Shown here: positions 44,675 to 53,240 of the stretch, piece after piece
Numbering within the stretch: position 1 is the stretch's first letter
Layout of the letters: each line of letters begins with the position of its first letter
DNA from: an uncultured Lachnospiraceae bacterium
GTDB taxonomy: Bacteria > Bacillota > Clostridia > Lachnospirales > Lachnospiraceae
NCBI GenBank assembly: GCA_910586585.1
Contig: CAJUKA010000007.1
Location: forward strand, 1-64,000
Direction of reading: 5' to 3'
Length of the DNA stretch: 64,000 bases
Position numbers and translations under genes: made by a program
Notes under the pieces: model-generated
What the model saw: the letters and a program-made list of their open reading frames with translations, nothing else
Databases searched by the model: none
What the model was told of the DNA's origin: nothing

Positions 44675-45426
44675 TTATTTTATTTTCGCTTCAACAATTG
44701 TTGTCAATATTTGACTTCCTTTTTGAATCTTGTATGCTACAGAAGGAATTGCCGTCTTTGTATATAAAAGGTTTGTATTGGGGTCCGCCACAATAAGGTG
44801 CCCCTTCTTTTCGTCCTCTGTTTCTGTCCCGGAACTATTGACTGCAGTAACTTTACACAAACAATACATATTCTCAGCCAACGCATAGTCTGCGCCTTCC
44901 TCACTCTGGAAACCGACCGCAGCAAAATCTCCTCTGTCCACTGCAAATCCACAGTCGTATGCGGCACATTCCACATCGCTTGTAATCTGATGCACCCTTG
45001 TATGTCCGCTTGGCGAAGGCGTCAGCGTTGTTTCTACGGTGATGCCTGGGTATGGACTCCATTTCGAATACACGCCTGTATCTGTCACCTCTGACTGCTC
45101 ACAAATTCGTCTCACATAAACGTAACCATCAATCACAAATGCCAGCATATTATCAGGTGCGTTTTCATGAAGTTCGTAGCAGGATTTTGCTACACTGATG
45201 CTAAACTTGGTATCATATGCAAACTTCCCGTATTTTGCCACAATCTGTCCATGTCCATTCGGACTGTATACGCCCGGCACAAATGCCGTGCTGTGCCTGC
45301 CATAATGCTGCACATACATATCCGCATATTTCATCGGACAGCCTGCATCCAGCTTTGGCAGGGGCGCCGCCTTAGCTTCCCAGAAAGAATGGTCGTCTGG
45401 CAGCATCAAAAATGCAAACGTTTGCA
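44675..45426 (-). pseudogene. 3' part of a DUF2264 gene, 5' end lost
   Basis: About 250 residues from the FAFLMLPDDHSFWEAK segment to the stop match the C-terminal part of DUF2264 proteins, which occur with polysaccharide lyases and uronide-degrading enzymes. The family is usually over 550 residues, so more than half is missing. The reading frame continues to 45535 only as the antisense of the neighbouring gene. The similarity ends at the palindrome 45413-45426, where a heparinase-like fragment begins on the other strand. No start codon with a ribosome site is present, so it should be inactive here. Confidence 0.7.
45413..45426. repeat. 14-bp perfect palindrome at a gene-gene breakpoint
   Basis: TGCAAACGTTTGCA reads the same on both strands. 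It lies exactly where the DUF2264 remnant (minus) and the heparinase remnant (plus) meet, the arrangement left at one end of an inversion between two same-strand genes. Confidence 0.7.
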
Positions 45427-46326
45427 GACTGCTCCCCCATTGCCGGACGTGCAGGTGTACAGGAATTTTTATTTGGAAAATACACACAACAACCTGTACT
45501 GATGCAGTTTGCTGCAGACGAGTTTCGCGCTGCAAATAGGCCTCTTTATTCTGATGAAGTCAATCAAATCAGCTTGTATCACAGATTGCAAACTATTTTT
45601 TATCAAAAAGAAGTGCTCTCTTATCATTCAGAAACACCTGCTGCCATTCAGGATATTTTTTATCCAAGCGTCGGGTTGTTCCTCACCCGCAGTCAAATAC
45701 TATGTTTGGCCGTAAAAGCTGGAAATAATGACGATAATCACAACCATAACGATACCGGAAGCTTTACTGTCTATAAAAACGGCAAACCTGTATTCGTCGA
45801 TATTGGCGTGGAAAACTATACCAAAAAGACATTCTCCCCCGACCGATATGAAATCTGGACAATGCAATCAGGATATCACAATCTGCCTACCCTGATGGGA
45901 CTAGATGAAAAAGACGGCGCAGACTATTGCGCCCAAAACGTAGCAGTTCTGCAAGAAACCGATACCGCATCAATCTTTATGGAATTAGCTGGTGCATACC
46001 CACTTTCTGCCGCTAAAAATTCCACTGTGTCTCCTTCCTACAGCCGAACCGTTACCCTATCCAAAACAAAAAATACGATAACAATAAACGACTGCACCAA
46101 TTTGTCAGATGTCATCCTAAACTTTATTACCTACGAAAAACCTGCTGTTCACGAAAATATTCTGCAAATTGGCAGTCTTGCCGCTGCATCTTTAGAGGGT
46201 GCTGTTTTGTATACCATCGAAGTGCTTCCTATCACTGACGCACGGTTAAAAACAGCATGGGACCATGATTTGTATCGTGTACGCCTCAAAATGACAGGAC
46301 CAGAGTTTAAAATGGAAATTAGTTAA
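45413..46326 (+). pseudogene. 3' part of a heparinase II/III-like gene, 5' end lost
   Basis: About 300 residues match the C-terminal part of heparinase II/III family proteins, including the conserved NNDDNHNHNDTGSF segment, KPVFVDIGVENYT and a beta-rich end. The N-terminal (alpha/alpha) toroid with catalytic residues is absent; full-length relatives have about 600 residues. The ATG at 45412 has no ribosome site and comes from the palindrome, so the fragment is probably not expressed. It ends at a strong bidirectional terminator. Confidence 0.75.
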
Positions 46327-46356
46327 AAAACTGAGCGCGCCGGCGCTCAGTTTTTT
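46325..46356. terminator. Bidirectional terminator
   Basis: Perfect 14-bp arms (AAAAAACTGAGCGC at 46325-46338 and its complement at 46343-46356) with a 4-nt loop give a U-run on both strands. It serves the heparinase remnant and the convergent J-like gene. Confidence 0.9.
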
Positions 46357-47711
46357 CCACAGCAGTTTTTATATTTTTTTCCACTTCCACAAGGACAGGG
46401 ATCATTTCTCCCTATCTTTTTAGTATCGCGCACAAATGTTCCATTTTCTGTGCTGTCCCACTGTATCTTCTCAGCATCCTGACGCTTCTCAGGATACCAT
46501 TCAAAATACTTCCCGTTCTGGTATTTGCGTTCCTCCCTGACATATTCCCACAAAATAGATTCCTTTATAAACCGCAGTTCCTCTTTGCTTTTCATGAATA
46601 TTGCCCAGAATTCTAATGACTCCTCATATATAGCTGGATATTCTTTCTTCAAAAGTTCTATATCTTTCTTTTGATTCGGCCATTCCTCAATATTACAGAG
46701 AATCGCATCCATCTGCCGAAAAACTTCATATTTTTCATCCTTTTCTTCAAAAAAACGCTCACTGGCAAAAGTCTCTATTGTATACTTCATTAAAGGGCTG
46801 AACCGTTCATCTACCTTTGCTTTTTGGTCTTGCATCATATCTTTCAGTTCTGGCACAAACTGTTCAAGACGTTCCAGAAGCTCAAGGACTCCTTCCGTCC
46901 CATTCTCCGCCATCATAAAAAACAGCAGATACAAGCCACACAGCATATCTTCATAATCCGAAAGCAAACTGCGTGTCTGATCCAAAAATACCTTGAAACT
47001 TTCTATTACTTTGGTTAACGAATAAGATTTTTCCTTACACAAAGAAAAATATTCCATATAGGCCTGTATCAGTTCCGGTATCCAGTTCTTCATCTTTTGC
47101 ACTGGAACAGAAGCAACAAGCACGTCTAATATCTTAACTGCCTCATCATATTGCTGTCTGTCCAGGCAGCATAGACTGTACTCCAGCAGAAAATCTAAAT
47201 TACGGCCGCCCTCCTGGTATACCTCCTGAAACATAACGTAGGCTTTGCGCATATAACCTCTCATATGATACGCGCGTGCCAGCTCACTTTTATAATACAG
47301 CTTTTGCGGATACTTTTTCACAAGCTCCTCATATGCCTTTACTGCAGTTCCTGATTTGTCATCCAAAAAACTGTTTCTCGCAAATAAGAACTGAAAGCAC
47401 TCCGCATCCTTATAATATTTCATTCCCTCCTTCGCTGTCTCAGCAGCTCTGGCATATTCCTGTTCGTGCATAAGCTGCTGAATTTGATCATACATACTCA
47501 TTGCCAGCTTATCCTTTGGAATTTCTATCTGAACACTGCTTTCCGGATGCTCTTCATTCTCCATCAACCGTTCATATGCTGCTCTGATTTCCTGGAACCG
47601 TTCTGGGTCTTTCTCAGGAGAATATGTACGGATTAGCTTAAAATATGCCTTTTTGACTGTCCTCTCATCAGCATTCTCTTCAATCCCCAGTATCTCATAA
47701 TCTTTTCTCAT
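46347..47711 (-). CDS. J-like protein with helical repeats and a C-terminal SEC-C motif
   Basis: The 454-residue protein starts like a J domain (DYEILGIEENADERTVKKAY, 1-60), but the HPD tripeptide essential for stimulating Hsp70 is replaced by Ser-Pro-Glu in TYSPEKDPERF. A TPR-like helical region follows (about 75-330). The last 20 residues carry a SEC-C zinc motif (NDPCPCGSGKKYKNCC), as found at the end of SecA. The gene lies 46 bases after a divergent Hsp70 and in the same direction, so it is likely that chaperone's partner or a decoy co-chaperone. Confidence 0.85.
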   Translation of the reverse strand: MRKDYEILGIEENADERTVKKAYFKLIRTYSPEKDPERFQEIRAAYERLMENEEHPESSVQIEIPKDKLAMSMYDQIQQLMHEQEYARAAETAKEGMKYYKDAECFQFLFARNSFLDDKSGTAVKAYEELVKKYPQKLYYKSELARAYHMRGYMRKAYVMFQEVYQEGGRNLDFLLEYSLCCLDRQQYDEAVKILDVLVASVPVQKMKNWIPELIQAYMEYFSLCKEKSYSLTKVIESFKVFLDQTRSLLSDYEDMLCGLYLLFFMMAENGTEGVLELLERLEQFVPELKDMMQDQKAKVDERFSPLMKYTIETFASERFFEEKDEKYEVFRQMDAILCNIEEWPNQKKDIELLKKEYPAIYEESLEFWAIFMKSKEELRFIKESILWEYVREERKYQNGKYFEWYPEKRQDAEKIQWDSTENGTFVRDTKKIGRNDPCPCGSGKKYKNCCGKN

Positions 47712-47757
47712 CTCTAACCCCTCTCATGGCTGTGCGGCCCGCCTATCTGTCAGCATC

Positions 47758-49425
47758 CTACTCCATACATCTTCTAAGCTCTTCCTCAACCAGATCTGCC
47801 TCCCATTGATCCTCCTCCAAAATAGCTTCTTTGAGTTGGTACAAAAGCTCCTCTGCCTTTTTGTCCCCCTCATGATCTTTCAGCCACTTTTCAGCACGTC
47901 TGATAATTCTTCTATAATCTCCTGCAATCTCTGATTCCTTCCAGCCGCTCACATCCTTCTTTTCTGTTTTCGTATTGAGCATATCAATGTCAACAGAAGC
48001 TTCCATACCTGTACTTACAACAATGCCTTTCACCTGAAGCATACCATTTTGATTGTAGGAAAATGAAACTTCAATCGCTTCCTTTCCAGCAGCACGAGGC
48101 GGAATCCCGCTCAGGATAAACGATCCGATGAAATGGTTGTATCGTATGGAAGAAGATTCTCCCTGATAAACCTCTACAATCGCCGATGTTTGTCCATCCC
48201 AGCTTGTATAGAATTTTTGTTTTTGCGTAGTTGGTATCGTCTTATTTCGCGGAATAATAACGCTCATATATTCTACATCATACCCCCGTATACATCTCAC
48301 ACCCAATGTATAGGGATTCACGTCTGTCATCATTATTTCACTGCTTTCGTCGATCTGTCCGGAAATAATCGCTGCCTGAATCGCTGCGCCCTGGGCAACT
48401 GCAAAATCTGGATCAATCGCCGCTTCAGGCTGCTTTCCAAGGTACTGCTCAATATCCCTTTGTACCAATGGCACACGTGTGGAACCGCCGACCAAAAGAA
48501 CTTTGTCTATCTGTTCTATTGAAACACCGCTGTCTGACAAAACAACATCAATCGGTTTGTGTGTCCGTTCCACCAAATCCGAAATCATATTTTCAAACTG
48601 TCCACGTGTTATCGTTTCATCCAAGGCAAACGGAATTTCCTTTTTTGCAGCAAGCATTGGGAGCTGTATATGGTATTCTTCCTGTGTACTCAGCGCAATC
48701 TTGCAGCGCAGCGCTTCATCCCGCACCCGCGCCATTGCTGCCAAATCTTTTGTCAGATCAATTCCACTTTGTTTCTGAAAGCATTCTGTCAGGTATTCTA
48801 TCAATCTCTGGTCAAAGTCTTTTCCGCCAAGTTTATTGTCACCGCTGCTGGCCTTTACCTCAAGCACGCCCTCAAACATCTCCAAAAGCGTCACATCAAA
48901 AGTTCCGCCGCCCAAATCATAGATAAGAACATAACTCTCCTCCTCCATATGTTCCAGTCCATAACTCAAAGCCGCCGCAGTAGGCTCATTGATAATCCTG
49001 TCTACCACAAATCCCGCCGACTTTCCGGCTTCCATCGTTTCCTGCCTTTGCAGCTCGTCAAAATAGGCAGGTACAGAAATCACAGCCCTGTTAATATCCT
49101 GATCCAAATACTTGCTTGCATATGTTCTGACATAAGATAGAATCATAGCGGATATCTCAACTGGAGAATATTGTTGTTTTCCCATCAAAACCTTTTCATT
49201 CGTTCCTATCAGGCGCTTCACTTCCCGCACTGTGCGCTCCGGCGCTATACACAGCAGCGGTTCTGCCTTCTCTCCCACAATAATGTTTCCTGTGTCATCA
49301 AGTCCTACTATGGAAGGCGTAATCTCTTTCCCATCAAAATTAAGCATAATAACCGGTTTTCCATCCTGATATACTGCTGCCTCCGTAGTTGATGTACCCA
49401 AATCAATTCCTATGATTGTATCCAT
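47758..49425 (-). CDS. Accessory Hsp70 (DnaK/HscC-like) chaperone
   Basis: The 555-residue protein has a full Hsp70 ATPase domain (IGIDLGTSTTEAAVY phosphate loop, VPAYFDELQR, INEPTAAALSYG, LIYDLGGGTFDVT, LLVGGSTRVPLV) and a beta substrate domain starting near 385 (NPYTLGVRC). The C-terminal helical lid is short: housekeeping DnaK has about 610 residues. It is in one operon with GrpE-like and J-like genes, so it appears to be a separate chaperone system rather than the main DnaK. Substrates are unknown. Confidence 0.92.
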   Translation of the reverse strand: MDTIIGIDLGTSTTEAAVYQDGKPVIMLNFDGKEITPSIVGLDDTGNIIVGEKAEPLLCIAPERTVREVKRLIGTNEKVLMGKQQYSPVEISAMILSYVRTYASKYLDQDINRAVISVPAYFDELQRQETMEAGKSAGFVVDRIINEPTAAALSYGLEHMEEESYVLIYDLGGGTFDVTLLEMFEGVLEVKASSGDNKLGGKDFDQRLIEYLTECFQKQSGIDLTKDLAAMARVRDEALRCKIALSTQEEYHIQLPMLAAKKEIPFALDETITRGQFENMISDLVERTHKPIDVVLSDSGVSIEQIDKVLLVGGSTRVPLVQRDIEQYLGKQPEAAIDPDFAVAQGAAIQAAIISGQIDESSEIMMTDVNPYTLGVRCIRGYDVEYMSVIIPRNKTIPTTQKQKFYTSWDGQTSAIVEVYQGESSSIRYNHFIGSFILSGIPPRAAGKEAIEVSFSYNQNGMLQVKGIVVSTGMEASVDIDMLNTKTEKKDVSGWKESEIAGDYRRIIRRAEKWLKDHEGDKKAEELLYQLKEAILEEDQWEADLVEEELRRCME

Positions 49426-49454
49426 TTTTTATCCCTGCCCCCTTCTTCTTCCTT

Positions 49455-50060
49455 TTATCCTTTTTTGTATGCCTGTACACGCGCTTTTTTTATCACATTT
49501 CCCTGATAAATCATTCCCTGACGAAATATCTTAGCCACCTTTCCCCCCTGTTCCTCTTTGTCTGCATCTATTGCCTCAATGACTTCGTGGAGTCGGTAAT
49601 CCACCACCTCACCTGGCATACCAATGCTATCTATCATGCAAAATCTGCCTTCTGCTGCAAGCTTTTCTTTCAGAATTTGATGCTGCTGTCTCCACGCCTC
49701 CTGCGCGCCTTCGCTGCCTGCCGGCATATGTTCGGCAATCCATTCCTCTACCAGTTCTATGTGTTCCTGGTACAGTCCTATAAGACCTAACAGTTTTTGT
49801 TCCTGCCTTTTGATATCTTCAATCTGTTTCTGCACCTGACAAAGCGCTTCATTCTCTTCCTGATAAGTATCCAGAAAATCCTCCACCGTATCAGAAAGTC
49901 TCCGAATCATCTTTTGGCTCTTTTCCATTGACTCATCAAAATGAGCCTCCTGCTTCGCCTGCAATGTGGTCTGTTTTTGATTCTGCTTTTCAAAAACATT
50001 CTTTACCACAGCCTCCAAATCCTCTCTTATTTGCTGCCTTCTTCTTTTTTCAAATATCAT
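49455..50060 (-). CDS. GrpE-like nucleotide exchange factor
   Basis: From the ATG at 50060 (GGAG nine bases upstream; the frame is open to 50105) the protein has 201 residues. A long helical N-terminal half (about 1-130) is followed by a small beta domain ending in IFRQGMIYQGNVIKKARVQAYK, the pattern of the GrpE C-terminus ('GY...G.viR.A.V.V'). It would release ADP from the neighbouring Hsp70. Conservation with housekeeping GrpE is low. It is the first gene of the three-gene chaperone operon, 29 bases before hsp70. Confidence 0.8.
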   Translation of the reverse strand: MIFEKRRRQQIREDLEAVVKNVFEKQNQKQTTLQAKQEAHFDESMEKSQKMIRRLSDTVEDFLDTYQEENEALCQVQKQIEDIKRQEQKLLGLIGLYQEHIELVEEWIAEHMPAGSEGAQEAWRQQHQILKEKLAAEGRFCMIDSIGMPGEVVDYRLHEVIEAIDADKEEQGGKVAKIFRQGMIYQGNVIKKARVQAYKKG

Positions 50061-50116
50061 GAAATATATCTCCATTTCTGTTTTATTCGCTCTTCCTGTT
50101 TCCATATATTTCTTCT

Positions 50117-50145
50117 ATTTTATTCTTTTACTAGTATTTTGGCAA
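50117..50145 (-). promoter_or_regulatory. Sigma-A promoter of the accessory chaperone operon
   Basis: On the minus strand TTGCCA (50140-50145), a 17-bp spacer and TAAAAT (50117-50122). No CIRCE element (TTAGCACTC-N9-GAGTGCTAA) is visible, so HrcA control is unlikely. Confidence 0.7.
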
Positions 50146-50289
50146 TATAATTTTCAGGAAATGAGGATAACATGTGCATCAGTTGTTACAATTCATACCA
50201 AAATAGTTGTAAATGGATACGAAATCTGGCGCGGATGTGAAAGGTAACTAACCGTTCAGCCCAGGACACCGCACTTTTATCGGAATGAT

Positions 50290-50319
50290 TTACACTTCTG
50301 CATTTTCTTATGTTATAAT
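50290..50319 (+). promoter_or_regulatory. Sigma-A promoter of the amidohydrolase gene
   Basis: TTACAC (50290-50295), an 18-bp spacer and a perfect TATAAT (50314-50319) with extended TG. It is divergent from the chaperone promoter; the 140 bases between them show no other feature. Confidence 0.65.
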
Positions 50320-50398
50320 GTTATATTATAGAAGAAACGCAATACATTGACGCAGAAACATAATTTCCAAACACGCTATAGAAAGGAATGATATTCAT

Positions 50399-51229
50399 AT
50401 GAGAATTGATACACATGTACACATTGGAGGAGAAGCCGTTGGCTTTCATATGAGCGAAGAAAATGTTCTTGAAGCGATGGAAAAATATCAAATTGATTAT
50501 GCCATCGTATCCAATGGAGATTCTGGCGAAATGGACCATCAGCAGAACCTGCTGCCCGAATCTATGCAGATATCTCAAGAAAAATCACTGGAAAGAATAT
50601 TGAAATTTGCCAGAAACAATCCCGATAAAATCGGCGTCGGCGTTTGGGTAAAGCCTTATCAGGAACAAATCACAGAAGCATTTGAAAAAATGATTTCTCA
50701 AAATTTGGACGTAATCTGTGCGATAAAGCTGCACCCTTTCCACTCCAAAACCGCACCGACAGACAAGAAAATACTTCCCTATCTGGAATTGGCTCAAAAA
50801 TATCATTTGCCAGTTGTATCTCACACTGGCGGCTGTGAAGAAGCGTCTCCTCTACACCTGTATGAAGCAGCAAAACAATATCCTTCTATCCCATTTGTAA
50901 TGGTACATATGGGCCTTGGAAGCGATAACAAAGAGGCACTCGATCTTTTAGGAAAGGCTCCAAATCTGTATGGCGATACCACCTGGGTTCCTATGAATAC
51001 TACCATAGAAGCCATTCATCGCTATGGCAGCAAAAAAATGATGTTTGGAAGTGACGCTCCTATTGATGGCGTTGACACCTATCTGTGCAATCCCAAAGGT
51101 GAACGTTCCATATACCAGGATTATTTTCATGTATTACCCCAAAAAATTGATCAAGAATCCTATATGGATTTGATGTTCCGAAATGCAATACGGGTATTTC
51201 AGCTTGACAAATTAAATGCACTGCATTAA
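50399..51229 (+). CDS. Amidohydrolase family protein
   Basis: The 276-residue protein starts MRIDTHVHIGG with the HxH metal motif of TIM-barrel amidohydrolases. It has further ligands in IKLHPFHSK, VVSHTGG and MVHMG, and the late Asp in MFGSDAPIDG. It belongs to the COG2159 type, which includes decarboxylases and lactonases; the substrate cannot be told. A ribosome site AAAGGAATG lies upstream. No other metabolic gene is adjacent, so it is probably monocistronic. Confidence 0.85.
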   Translation: MRIDTHVHIGGEAVGFHMSEENVLEAMEKYQIDYAIVSNGDSGEMDHQQNLLPESMQISQEKSLERILKFARNNPDKIGVGVWVKPYQEQITEAFEKMISQNLDVICAIKLHPFHSKTAPTDKKILPYLELAQKYHLPVVSHTGGCEEASPLHLYEAAKQYPSIPFVMVHMGLGSDNKEALDLLGKAPNLYGDTTWVPMNTTIEAIHRYGSKKMMFGSDAPIDGVDTYLCNPKGERSIYQDYFHVLPQKIDQESYMDLMFRNAIRVFQLDKLNALH

Positions 51230-51351
51230 TGAATCTACTTTATCCTTTCGGTTTCACTACATTCTTTGTATGCATTTTTCAAAAAATAAAGGGAAAACTG
51301 TAAACAGTGATTTTTTTCGTTGTTCACAGATTTATCACACTTAGATAACAT

Positions 51352-51381
51352 TTGAAACACAAATTCCTTTTATAGTATAAC
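51352..51381 (+). promoter_or_regulatory. Promoter of htrA
   Basis: TTGAAA (51352-51357), an 18-bp spacer and TATAAC (51376-51381), about 95 bases upstream of the ATG. Confidence 0.6.
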
Positions 51382-51475
51382 CATAGCAACAAGAACAGCA
51401 GCTACACAAAATAATACTTTTTGTTTTTTCTCATGATTTTAAAATGCTATTGAAAATCGAAAGGAGTTTATCATT

Positions 51476-53008
51476 ATGTACGAAAATAATAATAACTACA
51501 ATCATTATAATAATAACAATAACTACCCACAGCAGCCAGAACAAACCACAAACAACCAGAACAACTATCAGGAATATTATTATACTGCTGGAAACACCTC
51601 CAACAATCTGGGGCAAACCTTTCAAACGGTTCCGCCCCAAAAACCAAAAAAGTCATCAGGTTTCGGCAAAAAAGCAGTTTCTGTTGCATGTCTTGGTCTT
51701 GTGTTTGGCGTGACAGCCGGTGCAGCATTCAGTATTCCTGCTTATATGACTACGAAAGAAATGAAAGCAACCAAAATTGAACTGGAGCAATTGCAAAGTT
51801 CTATCAATGAAAATAAGAGTGGAAATACCTCACTCTCAACAACCGATTCGCTTAGTCCATCAAATACACTATACAACACAGACAATTCAGCCAATGTAAG
51901 CGCAATCGCTCAAAACTGTCTGCCAAGTGTTGTTTCTATTACAAATAAAGGTGTTACAGAAGTAAGGACAATGTTTGGTACCTACAAACGAGATACCTCC
52001 AGCAGTGGTTCTGGTATTATCATTGGGGAAAATGAATCTGAACTTTTGATTGTGACAAATTATCACGTGGTATCTGGAAACAATGAATTAAGCGTCGTAT
52101 TTAGTTATGACGAAGATAGTGACAATCCTTCCTTAGTCAGTGCAAAGGTAAAAGGATATGATGCCGATAAGGATCTTGCTGTAATCGCTGTTCCACTCAA
52201 CGAAATCACAGACGAAATGCGCTCCCAGATAAAAATTGCCACAATTGGCGATTCCTCAAATCTGGTTCTTGGACAGGAAATCGTTGCTATTGGCAATGCC
52301 CTTGGCTATGGACAGTCTGTGACAACTGGCATTATCAGTGCACTAAATCGTGAAGTGACCGTTACCGATGAAACTGGAAACACTACCACAAATAAACTAA
52401 TCCAGACAGACGCCGCCATCAATCCTGGTAACTCTGGCGGTGCGCTTCTCAATATGAATGGCGAGTTAATTGGCATCAACTCTGTCAAAGTTGCTTCAAG
52501 TTCTGTAGAAGGCATGGGATATGCAATCCCCATCTCTGATGTACAGTCTATTATTGAAGAATTAATGCTCAAAGAAGCAAGAGACGTTGTAGAGGAGTCA
52601 GCACGAGGATATTTAGGAATTACGCCTATTGATGTAACAAATGAAATCTATGAAGCTTATGATATTCCAGTGGGTGTCTATGTGTACTCCATAACAGAAA
52701 ACTCACCTGCTAAAGAAGCTGGACTTGCGAAGGGAAATATTATCACAAAGTTTGACGGCCAAACTGTCAAGACAAGAGAGGCACTTATGACACTGCTAAC
52801 TTACTACAAAGCTGGCGAGACTGTAGATGTTGTTGCAATGGTGCAGAGCGCAAATGGATATCAAGAGCAGACATTCCGCGTTACTCTTGGCTCAAAATCC
52901 GTCTTGGAAGAAGGTGATGAAGCTTCCCAGACCCCTTCCCGAAAAGAATATGACAATGACTCCAATCCATTTTTGGACCCATTTAGCTCTTTCTGGTCCC
53001 TTCCATAA
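51476..53008 (+). CDS. htrA: HtrA/DegP-like serine protease, membrane-anchored
   Basis: The 510-residue protein has an Asn/Tyr/Gln-rich cytoplasmic tail (1-45), a membrane segment (about 65-88), a trypsin-like domain with catalytic His in TNYHVVSG, Asp in DADKDLAVI and Ser in NPGNSGGAL, and one PDZ domain (about 375-475). It degrades misfolded proteins outside the membrane. The start follows AAAGGAG. The Asn-rich tail resembles that of CtpA in this window. The coding region is followed by a double hairpin. Confidence 0.93.
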   Translation: MYENNNNYNHYNNNNNYPQQPEQTTNNQNNYQEYYYTAGNTSNNLGQTFQTVPPQKPKKSSGFGKKAVSVACLGLVFGVTAGAAFSIPAYMTTKEMKATKIELEQLQSSINENKSGNTSLSTTDSLSPSNTLYNTDNSANVSAIAQNCLPSVVSITNKGVTEVRTMFGTYKRDTSSSGSGIIIGENESELLIVTNYHVVSGNNELSVVFSYDEDSDNPSLVSAKVKGYDADKDLAVIAVPLNEITDEMRSQIKIATIGDSSNLVLGQEIVAIGNALGYGQSVTTGIISALNREVTVTDETGNTTTNKLIQTDAAINPGNSGGALLNMNGELIGINSVKVASSSVEGMGYAIPISDVQSIIEELMLKEARDVVEESARGYLGITPIDVTNEIYEAYDIPVGVYVYSITENSPAKEAGLAKGNIITKFDGQTVKTREALMTLLTYYKAGETVDVVAMVQSANGYQEQTFRVTLGSKSVLEEGDEASQTPSRKEYDNDSNPFLDPFSSFWSLP

Positions 53009-53078
53009 TCAATTGGTTACAAGTATTTTTTCGTAAAACTTTTCTCATATCCCTTTTGACGTATATCTTACGTCATAT

Positions 53079-53147
53079 GAGTTGGGAGGATTTTCTCCCA
53101 ACTCGCAAAGGAACGCAGGTTCGTTTTGAACCTGCGTTCCTTTTTTT
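53079..53147 (+). terminator. Double hairpin terminator after htrA
   Basis: A 10-bp hairpin (53079-53088 with 53095-53104) is followed by a perfect 16-bp hairpin (53107-53122 with 53128-53143) ending in seven T. It terminates htrA. The second stem also carries A residues on its left side and can act on the minus strand. Confidence 0.88.
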
Positions 53148-53156
53148 AATGCACAA

Positions 53157-53233
53157 GGGCACGTAAGGAAATTAGCAGCTTTGCTGCACGTGCCCCGCAC
53201 GGCGAGTAGTGGAGAAGGTCGTTCCCCTACTCG
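53157..53233. repeat. Cluster of GC-rich inverted repeats
   Basis: GGGCACGT (53157-53164) pairs with ACGTGCCC (53188-53195) around an inner AGCAGC/GCTGC stem, and CGAGTAG (53203-53209) pairs with CTACTCG (53227-53233). The region lies directly downstream of the kinase stop on the minus strand and has no T-run there. Confidence 0.5.
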
Positions 53234-53240
53234 ATTCCTT

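Noticed and set aside
45427..45535. N-terminal extension of the DUF2264 frame
   Set aside because: These codons are the antisense of the heparinase-like fragment and show no family similarity; the true homology stops at the palindrome.
50061..50398. CIRCE or CtsR operator for the accessory chaperone operon
   Set aside because: Neither TTAGCACTC-N9-GAGTGCTAA nor a CtsR heptanucleotide repeat is visible in the gap.
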